A stretch of 64,000 nucleotides of DNA from Streptomyces musisoli (GTDB lineage Bacteria > Actinomycetota > Actinomycetes > Streptomycetales > Streptomycetaceae): contig NZ_JAERRH010000012.1 of NCBI RefSeq assembly GCF_016741855.1, positions 124,001-188,000 on the forward strand, given 5' to 3'. Positions 15,661-27,500 of the stretch are shown here, piece after piece. A program made the position numbers and the translations under genes. A model generated the notes under the pieces. The model was not told where the DNA came from and did no database searches. It saw nothing but the letters and a program-made list of their open reading frames with translations. Every line of letters begins with the position of its first letter. Positions within the stretch are counted from its first letter, which is position 1.

Positions 15661-16281
15661 TCAACCCTGAGTACCACCCTGGGTGTTGCCATTGCCGCCA
15701 CCCTGGGTCCCACCCTGGGTGTTGCCGTTACCGCCACCCTGAGTACCACCCTGAGTGTTGCCATTGCCACCACCCTGAGTACCACCCTGGGTATTGCCGT
15801 TACCGCCACCCTGAGTACCACCCTGAGTGTTGCCGTTACCGCCACCCTGAGTACCACCCTGGGTATTGCCGTTACCGCCACCCTGAGTACCACCCTGGGT
15901 ATTGCCATTGCCACCACCCTGAGTACCACCCTGGGTGTTGCCATTGCCACCACCCTGAGTACCACCCTGAGTGTTGCCGTTACCGCCACCCTGAGTACCA
16001 CCCTGGGTATTGCCGTTACCGCCACCCTGAGTACCACCCTGAGTGTTGCCGTTACCGCCACCCTGAGTACCACCCTGGGTATTGCCGCCGTGGTTGCAGT
16101 GGTGATGGCACTTGTGCTTGTGGTGGTGTGCCGGGGCACTGGCGACCGAGGCGGGGGCCGCTACCGCGGAGGCTGCCGGAACGATGACTCCCCCGGCGAT
16201 CGCGGCGGACGCAACCGCCGTGGCGAGGAGCAGACCCCGGCGCTTGGGGCGGGACTCGGACGTCTTGGAGCTACGGAACAT
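15661..16281 (-). CDS. secreted GGNGNTQGGTQG repeat protein 2
   Basis: Exported protein of 206 residues. The start is ATG 16281, preceded by AGGAGAA; the open frame extends further but without a ribosome-binding site. Basic residues (RPKRRG) precede a hydrophobic signal sequence (LLATAVASAAIAGGVIVPAA). The mature N-terminus has a His/Cys cluster (HHHKHKCHHHCNHGG). The remaining 141 residues are 12 copies of NTQGGTQG separated by GGGN, ending on the repeat. There are no sorting or anchoring motifs. The His/Cys cluster could bind metal, and the Gly/Asn/Gln repeat is of a type that packs as beta or amyloid-like fibre; both are inference. It is related to repeat protein 1 next door. Confidence 0.8.
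   Translation of the reverse strand: MFRSSKTSESRPKRRGLLLATAVASAAIAGGVIVPAASAVAAPASVASAPAHHHKHKCHHHCNHGGNTQGGTQGGGNGNTQGGTQGGGNGNTQGGTQGGGNGNTQGGTQGGGNGNTQGGTQGGGNGNTQGGTQGGGNGNTQGGTQGGGNGNTQGGTQGGGNGNTQGGTQGGGNGNTQGGTQGGGNGNTQGGTQGGGNGNTQGGTQG
15664..16088. repeat. 12 x 36-bp tandem repeat within repeat protein 2
   Basis: Twelve units, period 36 bp (12 codons). Units differ almost only at silent positions (for example GTG/GTA and TTA/TTG alternations on the plus strand), so the protein repeat is perfect while the DNA is slightly varied. This implies selection for the peptide sequence plus recent unit shuffling. Confidence 0.95.
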
Positions 16282-16599
16282 GACATTTCTCCTGTTTCCT
16301 GGATCGGATCCCATTGAATGTGCTCCCGGAATACGGGGCACTGGGTGGCGGAATTGTTTCCGCCGTACCTCGCGACCTCATTTCCTGTTCGGTGGGGGCC
16401 GCACATCCAGTAAGCCCAATCGGCACCCCAAGGGGCACGTTCCGAGAAATCGGGACTTGACGGTTCCGTAAGGACGGGTTAAAAGCGCCGCGCAGGGGGG
16501 AGAGTGCCCTGCCCGCCCCCGGCCGCTACCCCTGCCCCTGCCCCTGCCCCTGCCCCTGCCCCTGCCCCTGCCCCTGCCCCTGCCCCTGCCCCTGCCGGG
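16282..16599. other. spacer upstream of repeat protein 2, containing a hexanucleotide microsatellite
   Basis: 318 bases between the repeat-protein start and the kinase stop, both on the minus strand. It should hold the repeat-protein promoter. I cannot point to reliable -35/-10 elements. The kinase-proximal part is the (CCCCTG)n tract annotated separately. Confidence 0.5.
16529..16594. repeat. (CCCCTG)11 microsatellite after the kinase gene
   Basis: Eleven perfect copies of a 6-bp unit, beginning 5 bases beyond the kinase stop codon (16600-16602). On the minus strand it reads as alternating Ala-Gly in one frame. A one- or two-base shift near the end of the kinase gene would read into it. Confidence 0.95.
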
Positions 16600-17598
16600 C
16601 TAACGGTCCGTCCGGAGGACGGGGTCGGCCCAGGGCGGCGGATCCGGGACCTCGACGCGGTCCCCGTCCGGCTCCGCGCAGGCGGCGCGCACCCGGGGAT
16701 CCACCAGCGTCGGCGTACGCCCGCGCGGCCCGGCCTCGCCGACGGCACCGCGCAACGCCGCCACGAACTCCAGACAGGTGTCGTAGCGGTCGTCGGGAAT
16801 CTTCGCCAGCGCCCGGCGCAGGACCTCGTCGACCTCACCCGGGATGTCCGGCCGGTCCTTGCTCAGCGCGGGCGGCGGATCGTACTGGTGGGCCCAGAGC
16901 AGCTCCAGGTGGTCCGCCCGCCGGAAGGGCGGGGCGCCCGCGAGGGTCTCGTGGACCACACAGGCGAGGCTGTACTGGTCGGACCTGCCGTCCACCGGGC
17001 GTCCCGCGATCCGCTCGGGCGCCACGTAGTCCAGCGTGCCGACGAACTCGCCCGCCGAGGTGAACCCGGTGAGCGACAGGGACTTCTTCGCCAGCCCGAA
17101 GTCGGTGAGGTAGACGTGCTCGGGGTGATCGCTGTCGACGCCCTTGCCGACCAGCACGTTGCCGGGTTTGACGTCCCGGTGCACCAGGTCGCGCGCGTGG
17201 GCGGCGTCGAGCGCGGAGGCGAGCTGGGAGGCGATGCGCAGCGCGGCCGGCACCGGGAGGGGGCCCTCGCGGTCGAGCAGGGCGCGCAGGTCGAACCCGG
17301 CGACGAAGCACATGGCGATGTACAGGATCCCGTCGGCCTCGCCGGCCTCGAAGACGGGCACGATGTTGGGGTGGTCGATGGCGGCGGCCACCCGGGACTC
17401 CTGGGCGAACCGGCGGCGGAAGGCGTCGTTGCGCGTGTACTCGGGGGCGAGCAGCTTGAGGGCGACCGTCCGGCCGAGGCGCAGGTCCTTGGCGCAGTAG
17501 ACGACGGCCATGCCACCGCGGCCGAGTTCGCGCTCGACCCGGTAGCCCGCGATCTCCGTCCCGATCAGACCGGAGGGCCGGCCGTCCTGCCCACTCAC
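16600..17598 (-). CDS. soluble Ser/Thr protein kinase
   Basis: Hanks-type kinase of 332 residues. It has the Gly-rich loop GRGGMAVVY (27-35), ATP lysine K48 in VALKLL, catalytic loop HRDVKPGN (D142, N147), DFG (166-168), APE (VAPERI) and a conserved DQYSLACVVHETL helix. After about residue 285 there is only a short Pro-rich tail and no membrane segment or PASTA domain, so the protein is cytoplasmic, unlike PknB-type kinases. GTG 17598 is the start. It ends at a TAG immediately before the CCCCTG microsatellite. Lon lies upstream on the same strand, 117 bases away. The substrate is unknown. Confidence 0.93.
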   Translation of the reverse strand: MSGQDGRPSGLIGTEIAGYRVERELGRGGMAVVYCAKDLRLGRTVALKLLAPEYTRNDAFRRRFAQESRVAAAIDHPNIVPVFEAGEADGILYIAMCFVAGFDLRALLDREGPLPVPAALRIASQLASALDAAHARDLVHRDVKPGNVLVGKGVDSDHPEHVYLTDFGLAKKSLSLTGFTSAGEFVGTLDYVAPERIAGRPVDGRSDQYSLACVVHETLAGAPPFRRADHLELLWAHQYDPPPALSKDRPDIPGEVDEVLRRALAKIPDDRYDTCLEFVAALRGAVGEAGPRGRTPTLVDPRVRAACAEPDGDRVEVPDPPPWADPVLRTDR

Positions 17599-17660
17599 GT
17601 CCGAATTCTACCGAGTTGCCCCCCGGGCGCGCCCGGCCGGGCAGCGGGACCCGGCATGGC

Positions 17661-17696
17661 GAAGACCCGGGCCTCCCTCACGGGACCCGGGCCTTC
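17661..17696 (-). terminator. probable hairpin terminator downstream of lon
   Basis: Imperfect inverted repeat gaagacccggg/cccgggccttc in the 117-base gap between lon and the kinase gene; 6-bp GC core and 4-bp outer stem with mismatches. No T-run. Confidence 0.4.
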
Positions 17697-17715
17697 ACTC
17701 ATCCCGCGACGTCCG

Positions 17716-20145
<2,430 letters not shown>

Positions 20146-20166
20146 GATCTCCCCTTAGGCAGTCAA

Positions 20167-20187
20167 CTTGAGCTATGCCGACTCAAT
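20167..20187. promoter_or_regulatory. HAIR operator (HspR binding site) upstream of lon
   Basis: CTTGAGC-N7-ACTCAAT, differing from the published HAIR consensus CTTGAGT-N7-ACTCAAG by one base in each arm end. It is 22 bases from the lon start. HspR repression of lon through such a site is established in S. lividans, so here it predicts heat-shock induction. Confidence 0.88.
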
Positions 20188-20323
20188 GTGTCTGCCGGGC
20201 CGATTGTTCCCAGGGGCGTGTTCGCTGTGAGCGATCATCAGATCCGCGCAGGTGAAGGGAGGGGCAGCGCAGGACGGGGGGCGGGTTCCGGAGCGCGTCG
20301 CCCCTACGACGTGGGGTGCGCGT

Positions 20324-21370
20324 TCACCGGGCGGCCGGGGAGGCCGACGCGTACGTGCGCTGCCAGCGGCGTGCCAGCGGCCAGCCGGCGACGCCCAGAC
20401 CGAGGGCGATGATGTGGCCCCAGTTGGTCATCGGGTCCTGGAAGGCGAACAGGTCGTTCAGCAGCACCCCGCCCATCAGCGCCAGCACGGACAGGCCCAG
20501 CCAGGGGCGGAGCAGGCCCGCCAGTGCGCCGACGCTGGTGGCGACGCCGAAGCTGATGCCGTAGTCGAGGCGGTGCAGGGAGGTCTGGGGCAGATGGCCG
20601 AACAGGACGGCGAGGCCGACCGGTACCTCGGTGGCGAGGGTCGCGAGGACATGGCCGGCCAGGAAGACGCAGGCGGCCCGCGCCCCGCCCATCCGCCGTT
20701 CCAGCGCCGTGAGCACCAGCAGGAACGTCACGGCGTACGGCGATACGACCCCGCCCGCGATCCACAGCGCGCTCGCCGGCAGCACCACCACGGGGGTGCG
20801 CACCAGGTGGGCCACGTCCGTGCTGGAGCCCTGGTAGAGGTCGTGCACCAGGCCGGGGTCGGCCAGGGACGCGAACAGGGAGGTGAGGGCGAGGACGGCC
20901 GCATAGGCGAAGGTGAACGGGGTGCCGGCCGGAGTGGGCAGCAGACGCCACGGCCGCAGGCCCCGCGCGAGCGGACGCGCCGCGGCCGGCGTGGAAGGAC
21001 CTGCCATCGCCGGCACGCAAGGGCCGACCACCGCCGGCACGGAAGGGCCTGCCACCGTCGGCACCGAAAGGCCTGCCTCCGCCGCCACGGAAGGGTCTGC
21101 CTCCGCCGCCACCTCCGCCGCGGACGGACTCACCCCGGCCGGTACGGACGGACGCACCTCGACCGGCACGGGCGGACTCGCCCCGGCCGGCGCTGACGGA
21201 CTCGCCCCGGCCGGCGCGGGGGCGGGTGCGGCGGCGCCGCGCTGGCGGGGCACGCCGTCCAGCAGACCGGCGATCGCCGGAGGCGGAACGGCTGCCGTGC
21301 CGTCCGGAAGAGGCGTGCCCGGCGGGGGCGTGGACGCGTCCGTCGCAGGGCCCGGCGTGATCCGTTCCAC
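20324..21370 (-). CDS. rhomboid-like membrane protein with Pro/Ala-rich N-terminus
   Basis: Membrane protein of 348 residues. I choose GTG 21370, which has GGAAGGAG 8 bases upstream; the frame also runs to GTG 21439. The first 150 residues are Pro/Ala/Val/Gly-rich with repeating PSVPAxVGP-type decapeptides. Then come about six hydrophobic segments. FLAGHVLATLATEV, LDYGISFGVATS and NWGHIIALGLG resemble the positions of the rhomboid His, Ser and His residues, though the classical GASG is absent. It may be a rhomboid protease or an inactive homologue. It is divergent from the spermidine-synthase-like gene. Confidence 0.7.
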   Translation of the reverse strand: MERITPGPATDASTPPPGTPLPDGTAAVPPPAIAGLLDGVPRQRGAAAPAPAPAGASPSAPAGASPPVPVEVRPSVPAGVSPSAAEVAAEADPSVAAEAGLSVPTVAGPSVPAVVGPCVPAMAGPSTPAAARPLARGLRPWRLLPTPAGTPFTFAYAAVLALTSLFASLADPGLVHDLYQGSSTDVAHLVRTPVVVLPASALWIAGGVVSPYAVTFLLVLTALERRMGGARAACVFLAGHVLATLATEVPVGLAVLFGHLPQTSLHRLDYGISFGVATSVGALAGLLRPWLGLSVLALMGGVLLNDLFAFQDPMTNWGHIIALGLGVAGWPLARRWQRTYASASPAAR

Positions 21371-21567
21371 GGTGAGGCGCTCCTTCCGTCGCGCCCCACC
21401 CTTCGTGTTCGGCGTGCCCGTGTCTATGACCGACGCCACCCGAGAGCGGATTCACAGCAACCTCTTGCTCCTCACCCGCGTCCGGCTTCCGGGTCCGGAG
21501 CCACTCGTCCGTGGGTGTCATGCACAATTCCCGTGAATGCCAAGCCGCGTTCGAGCAGGATGGGTTC

Positions 21568-22245
21568 ATGACTGCCGCGCACGACACCCCCGTGGTCCTG
21601 GACCGGCACGACGGCCCCTACGGCGAGGTGGTGCTGCGCAGGCACGGCGCGCTGTTGCAGATCATCGCCAACGGCTGTTTCCTGATGGACACCTCCGACG
21701 GCCGCTCGGAAAGACTGCTGGTCGACGCCGCCCGGAACGCGCTGGACGGGCGCCCGGCGCCAGAGGTGCTGATCGGCGGGCTGGGCGTGGGGTTCTCGCT
21801 GGCGCACGCCGCGGCCGACCCCCGGTGGGGGCGGATCACCGTGGTGGAACGGGAGCCTGCCGTCATCGGCTGGCACCGGGACGGACCGCTGGCCGGGGTG
21901 TCCGCCGACGCGCTCGCCGACCCGCGCACCACGATCGTGGAAGCGGATCTCGTGACGTACGTCAATGAGACATCGGACACGTTCGACGCCCTGTGCCTCG
22001 ACATCGACAACGGGCCCGGCTGGACCGTCACGGCGGACAACGACGGCCTCTACGCACCGGCCGGACTCGCCGCGTGCGCGCGGGTGTTGAGACCCGGCGG
22101 GGTGCTCGCGGTGTGGTCGGCGCAACCCTCTGCGGATTTCGAAGGAACCTTGCGGAATGCCGGATTCCAGCAGGTGCGTACCGAAGAGGTCCCCGTTGCC
22201 CGGGGCGTTCCCGACGTCGTCCACCTCGCCGTCCGACCTGGATAG
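21568..22245 (+). CDS. spermidine-synthase-like / SAM-dependent transferase
   Basis: Protein of 225 residues with the fold of polyamine synthases and class I methyltransferases. The start ATG 21568 (MTAAHDTPVVLDRHDG) has AGGATGGG upstream. The nucleotide-binding loop is VLIGGLGVGFSLAHA, followed by acidic VVEREPAVIGWHR; LCLDIDNGPGW matches the acidic active-site loop of spermidine synthase homologues. It lacks the N-terminal beta-hairpin of true spermidine synthases. The substrate is unknown. It precedes the two-component genes on the same strand after 112 bases. Confidence 0.75.
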   Translation: MTAAHDTPVVLDRHDGPYGEVVLRRHGALLQIIANGCFLMDTSDGRSERLLVDAARNALDGRPAPEVLIGGLGVGFSLAHAAADPRWGRITVVEREPAVIGWHRDGPLAGVSADALADPRTTIVEADLVTYVNETSDTFDALCLDIDNGPGWTVTADNDGLYAPAGLAACARVLRPGGVLAVWSAQPSADFEGTLRNAGFQQVRTEEVPVARGVPDVVHLAVRPG

Positions 22246-22357
22246 CGACAGCGCGGTGAGTCCCCGTAATGTGCTGCCCTGACGCGGATCATTCAAGCGT
22301 CAAACGCAGACATGGGATCACCCCACGGATTCCGGAAAGCAACAACAGGGGCGGGCG

Positions 22358-23098
22358 ATGGAGCAGACACACACCTCCCAGAGCGGCGCGGCGACGACCA
22401 CCCCGGGCGCGCAGCGCCGGGTGCTGGTCGTCGAGGACGACCCGACGATCGTCGACGCCATCGCGGCCCGGCTCCGCGCCGAGGGATTTCTCGTGCAAAC
22501 CGCGGGCGACGGTCCGGCCGCGGTCGACACGGCCGAGGCATGGCAGCCCGACCTGCTGATCCTCGACATCATGCTGCCCGGCTTCGACGGCCTGGAGGTC
22601 TGCCGCCGCGTGCAGGCCCAGCGCCCGGTGCCGGTGCTGATGCTCACCGCGCGCGACGACGAGACCGACATGCTGGTCGGGCTCGGGGTCGGCGCCGACG
22701 ACTACATGACCAAGCCGTTCTCGATGCGGGAGCTGGCGGCACGGGTGCACGTGCTGCTGCGCCGCGTGGAGCGGGCGGCCATCGCCGCCTCCACGCCCCG
22801 CTCCGGGATCCTGCGCCTCGGTGAGCTGGAGATCGACCACGCTCAGCGCCGGGTGCGGGTGAAGGCCGAGGACGTCCACCTGACGCCCACCGAGTTCGAC
22901 CTGCTGGTGTGCCTGGCGAACACCCCGCGCGCGGTGCTCTCCCGGGAGCAGCTGCTGGCCGAGGTGTGGGACTGGGCGGACGCCTCCGGCACCCGCACGG
23001 TCGACAGCCACATCAAGGCGCTGCGCCGGAAGATCGGCGCCGAGCGGATCCGCACCGTGCACGGTGTGGGTTACGCGCTGGAGACACCGACACCGTGA
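22358..23098 (+). CDS. OmpR/PhoB-type response regulator
   Basis: Response regulator of 246 residues. The receiver domain has the acidic pocket EDD (26-28), phospho-acceptor D70 in LLILDIMLPG, T in LMLTARDD and the lysine in MTKPFS. The C-terminal winged helix ends in TVDSHIKALRRKIG ... VHGVGYALE. The first 19 residues are a polar extension. ATG 22358 follows AGGGGCGGG. The stop overlaps the kinase start (GTGA), so the pair is translated together. Confidence 0.95.
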   Translation: MEQTHTSQSGAATTTPGAQRRVLVVEDDPTIVDAIAARLRAEGFLVQTAGDGPAAVDTAEAWQPDLLILDIMLPGFDGLEVCRRVQAQRPVPVLMLTARDDETDMLVGLGVGADDYMTKPFSMRELAARVHVLLRRVERAAIAASTPRSGILRLGELEIDHAQRRVRVKAEDVHLTPTEFDLLVCLANTPRAVLSREQLLAEVWDWADASGTRTVDSHIKALRRKIGAERIRTVHGVGYALETPTP

Positions 23099-24219
23099 GC
23101 GGCGGCGGGCGCCAGGCCGCACGGAGGAGCCCCGGGACCCTCGGCGAGGAACCCTGGGGCGGCGTACGCCCGTTCTCGATCAAGACCAAGCTGGGCGCTC
23201 TGGTCGTCATCGCGGTGCTGATCACGACCGGACTGTCCATCGTCGCGGTGCACACCAAGACGGAGCTGCGCTTCATCACGGTCTTCTCGATGATCGCCAC
23301 ACTGCTGATCACGCAGTTCGTGGCCCATTCGCTCACCATGCCGCTGGACGAGATGAACACGGTGGCCCGCTCCATCTCCCAGGGCGACTACACGCGCCGG
23401 GTGAAGGAGAACCGCCGGGACGAACTCGGCGACCTGGCCCAGACGATCAACGTCATGGCCGACGAGCTGGAGGCCCAGGACAACCAGCGCAAGGAGCTGG
23501 TGGCGAACGTCTCGCACGAGCTGCGCACCCCGATCGCGGGCCTGCGCGCGGTGCTGGAGAACATCGTCGACGGGGTCACCGAGGCCGACCCGGAGACCAT
23601 GCGGACGGCCCTGAAGCAGACCGAGCGGCTGGGCCGCCTGGTCGAGACCCTGCTGGACCTGTCCCGGCTGGACAACGGCGTCGTACCCCTGAAGATGCGC
23701 CGGTTCGAGGTGTGGCCGTACCTGTCGGGCGTGCTGAAGGAGGCCAACATGGTCGCCTCCGCGCGCGCCGGCATCGCCTCCGGCTCCGGCAGCCACACCC
23801 GTACGGACGTCCATCTGCACCTCGACGTCTCGCCGCCGGAGCTGACCGCGCACGCGGACCCCGAGCGCATCCACCAGGTCGTCGCCAACCTGATCGACAA
23901 CGCGGTCAAGCACAGCCCGCCGCACGGCCGGGTGACGGTGAAGGCGCGGCGCGGCCCGCAGCCGGAGTCGCTGGCGCTGGAGGTCCTGGACGAGGGGCCC
24001 GGCATTCCCCGGTCGGAGTGGCACCGGGTGTTCGAGCGGTTCAACCGCGGGGCGGCGACCCGGCCGCACGGGCCGGGCAGCGACGGCGGCACGGGGCTGG
24101 GGCTGGCCATCGCCCGGTGGGCGGTGGATCTGCACGGCGGCCGGATCGGTGTGGCCGAATCCGAGCGGGGCTGCCGGATCATCGTCACTCTTCCGGGACT
24201 GACTTCCGTCCCGAGTTGA
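23095..24219 (+). CDS. sensor histidine kinase (partner of the response regulator)
   Basis: Membrane kinase of 374 residues starting at GTG 23095, which overlaps the regulator stop by 4 bases. TM1 (about 34-53) and TM2 (about 58-78) are separated by only a few residues, so there is no extracytoplasmic sensor domain; signals would be sensed in the membrane or by a partner. HAMP follows (79-130), then the H-box VSHELRTP with H141, N-box LIDNAVKHS, and G-boxes DEGPGIP and GTGLGLAIA. It sits directly upstream of kgd. The signal and regulon are unknown. Confidence 0.94.
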   Translation: MSGGGRQAARRSPGTLGEEPWGGVRPFSIKTKLGALVVIAVLITTGLSIVAVHTKTELRFITVFSMIATLLITQFVAHSLTMPLDEMNTVARSISQGDYTRRVKENRRDELGDLAQTINVMADELEAQDNQRKELVANVSHELRTPIAGLRAVLENIVDGVTEADPETMRTALKQTERLGRLVETLLDLSRLDNGVVPLKMRRFEVWPYLSGVLKEANMVASARAGIASGSGSHTRTDVHLHLDVSPPELTAHADPERIHQVVANLIDNAVKHSPPHGRVTVKARRGPQPESLALEVLDEGPGIPRSEWHRVFERFNRGAATRPHGPGSDGGTGLGLAIARWAVDLHGGRIGVAESERGCRIIVTLPGLTSVPS

Positions 24220-24521
24220 CGTAGGGTCCGAACCGGAAGCACAAGATCCACGAGGGTCGCTGCCGTTCCGTGCAGCTGGACACGTGTGATCAGGGGAAGG
24301 CCCGCGCCATGCGTCGGACGAGGACGCGCCGGGTCCGGGCCGGTGCACCCTCCCACATGCGGAACCACGCTTGTTTCCCGCCATATCAAGCCCTGAAACA
24401 AGATTTTTGATGTGACTTACGCGACGATGAACGGGCCCGACCTGACCTTCGCGGTCTTGGAGGCGTAGCCTTTATTCCCGCTGTCCATCACCTTGTGAAG
24501 CGGAAGAGGGCGGTTGCCGCC
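24220..24521. other. spacer between the two-component operon and kgd
   Basis: 302 bases. It contains a terminator-like hairpin with a T-run at 24370-24408 that should end the two-component transcript, and the unmarked kgd promoter between it and 24521. I found no certain -10/-35 pair. Confidence 0.5.
24370..24408 (+). terminator. intrinsic terminator after the two-component operon
   Basis: Arms cttgtttc (24370-24377) and gaaacaag (24395-24402) form an 8-bp stem with 17-base loop, followed at once by ATTTTT. It is unusually AT-rich for this genome, the classical factor-independent form. Confidence 0.75.
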
Positions 24522-27500
24522 GTGTCGCCACAGTCCCCCAGTAACTCGAGCATCTCCACCGACGACCAAGCCGGGAAGAACCCCGCTGCCGCGTTCGGTC
24601 CGAACGAGTGGCTCGTCGACGAGATCTATCAGCAGTACCTCCAGGACCCGAATTCGGTAGACCGTGCCTGGTGGGACTTCTTCGCCGATTACAAGCCGGG
24701 TGCTCCTGCCACCCCGGCTCCGGCGGGTACTGCGGCCGCGGGGGCCGCAGAGACCACTCCCACGGCCCCGCAGGCCAAGCCCGCGGCCCCGGCCCCCCAG
24801 GCCGCCGCCCCGGCTCCCGCGGCCCCGAAGCCCGCCGCCGCTCAGGCACCGGCTCCGGCTCCGGCTCCCGCTCCCGCGGCGAAGGCCGCCCCCGCCCCGG
24901 CCAAGCCGGCGCAGCCCGCACAGGCGCCCGCTCAGCCCAAGGCGAAGGCCGCTCCCGCCACGGAGGCCCCCGACGGTCCCGAGTACGTGACGCTGCGTGG
25001 TCCGTCCGCGGCCGTCGCGAAGAACATGAACGCCTCGCTGGAGCTGCCGACCGCCACCTCGGTCCGCGCGGTCCCGGTGAAGCTGCTGTTCGACAACCGG
25101 ATCGTCATCAACAACCACCTGAAGCGCGCCCGGGGCGGGAAGATCTCCTTCACGCACCTGATCGGCTTCGCGATGGTGCAGGCCATCAAGGCCATGCCGG
25201 CGATGAATTACGCGTTCGGCGAGAAGGACGGCAAGCCGACCCTCGTCAAGCCGCCGCACGTCAACCTCGGCCTGGCCATCGACCTGGTCAAGCCGAACGG
25301 TGACCGCCAGCTCGTCGTGGCCGCCATCAAGAAGGCCGAGACGCTGAACTTCTTCGAGTTCTGGCAGGCCTACGAGGACATCGTCCGCCGCGCCCGCGAG
25401 GGCAAGCTGACGATGGACGACTTCACCGGTGTCACGGTCTCCCTGACCAACCCCGGCGGCCTCGGCACCGTGCACTCCGTGCCGCGCCTGATGCCCGGCC
25501 AGTCCGTGATCATGGGCGTCGGCTCCATGGACTACCCGGCGGAGTTCCAGGGCACCAGCCAGGACACCCTGAACAAGCTCGGCATCTCGAAGGTCATGAC
25601 GCTCACGTCGACCTACGACCACCGGGTGATCCAGGGCGCCGCCTCCGGCGAGTTCCTGCGCCAGGTCGCGAACCTGCTGCTCGGCGAGAACGGCTTCTAC
25701 GACGAGATCTTCGAGGCGCTGCGCATCCCCTACGAGCCGGTCCGCTGGCTCAAGGACATCGACGCCTCCCACGACGACGACGTCACCAAGGCCGCCCGCG
25801 TCTTCGAGCTGATCCACTCCTACCGGGTCCGCGGCCACGTCATGGCCGACACCGACCCGCTGGAGTACCGCCAGCGCAAGCACCCCGACCTGGACATCGT
25901 CGAGCACGGCCTCACCCTGTGGGACCTGGAGCGCGAGTTCGCCGTCGGCGGCTTCGCCGGCAAGTCGATGATGAAGCTGCGCGACATCCTCGGCGTGCTC
26001 CGCGACTCGTACTGCCGCACCACCGGCATCGAGTTCATGCACATCCAGGATCCCAAGCAGCGCAAGTGGATCCAGGACCGCGTGGAGCGCCCGCACTCCA
26101 AGCCGGAGCGTGAGGAGCAGCTGCGCATCCTGCGCCGGCTGAACGCGGCGGAGGCCTTCGAGACCTTCCTCCAGACCAAGTACGTCGGCCAGAAGCGCTT
26201 CTCGCTGGAGGGCGGCGAGTCCGTCATCCCGCTGCTCGACGCGGTGATCGACTCCGCGGCCGAGTCCCGCCTGGACGAGGTCGTCATCGGCATGGCCCAC
26301 CGCGGCCGCCTGAACGTGCTGGCGAACATCGTCGGCAAGTCGTACGCGCAGATCTTCCGCGAGTTCGAGGGCAACCTCGACCCGAAGTCGATGCACGGCT
26401 CCGGCGACGTGAAGTACCACCTGGGCGCCGAGGGCACCTTCACCGGCCTGGACGGCGAGCAGATCAAGGTCTCGCTGGTCGCCAACCCGTCGCACCTGGA
26501 GGCGGTCGACCCGGTCCTGGAGGGCGTCGCCCGCGCCAAGCAGGACATCATCAACAAGGGCGGCACGGACTTCACGGTCCTGCCGGTGGCGATCCACGGC
26601 GACGCGGCCTTCGCGGGCCAGGGCGTGGTGGCCGAGACCCTGAACATGTCGCAGCTGCGCGGCTACCGCACCGGCGGCACGGTCCACATCGTCATCAACA
26701 ACCAGGTCGGCTTCACCGCGGCCCCCGAGTCCTCGCGTTCCTCCATGTACGCGACGGACGTGGCCCGCATGATCGAGGCCCCGATCTTCCACGTGAACGG
26801 CGACGACCCCGAGGCCGTCGTGCGCGTCGCCCGTCTGGCCTTCGAGTTCCGCCAGGCGTTCAACAAGGACGTGGTGATCGACCTCATCTGCTACCGCCGC
26901 CGCGGTCACAACGAGTCGGACAACCCGGCCTTCACCCAGCCGCTGATGTACGACCTGATCGACAAGAAGCGCTCGGTGCGCAAGCTCTACACCGAGTCCC
27001 TGATCGGTCGCGGCGACATCACCCTGGAAGAGGCCGAGCAGGCCCTCCAGGACTACCAGGGCCAGCTGGAGAAGGTCTTTACCGAGGTCCGCGAGGCCAC
27101 CTCGCAGCCGGCCGCCGGTGACGCCCAGGCCCCGCAGGACGGCTTCCCGGTCGCGGTCCCGACCGCGATCTCCGCGGAGGTCGTCAAGCGGATCGCCGAG
27201 TCCCAGGTCACCGTGCCCGACCACATCACCGTCCACCCGCGTCTCCAGCCGCAGCTCCAGCGCCGTGCGGCGATGGTCGAGGACGGCACGATCGACTGGG
27301 GCATGGGCGAGACCCTCGCCGTCGGCTCCCTGCTGCTCGAGGGCACCCCGGTCCGCCTGGCGGGCCAGGACTCCCAGCGCGGCACCTTCGGCCAGCGCCA
27401 TGCGGTGCTGATCGACCGGGAGACCGGCGAGGAGTACACCCCGCTCCAGTACCTCTCCGAGGACCAGGCGCGGCTGACCGTCTACAACTCCCTGCTGTCC

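Noticed and set aside
15664-16088. CRISPR array
   Set aside because: The 36-bp period superficially resembles repeat spacing, but units are directly adjacent with no unique spacers, and they encode a perfect peptide repeat. No cas genes are present.
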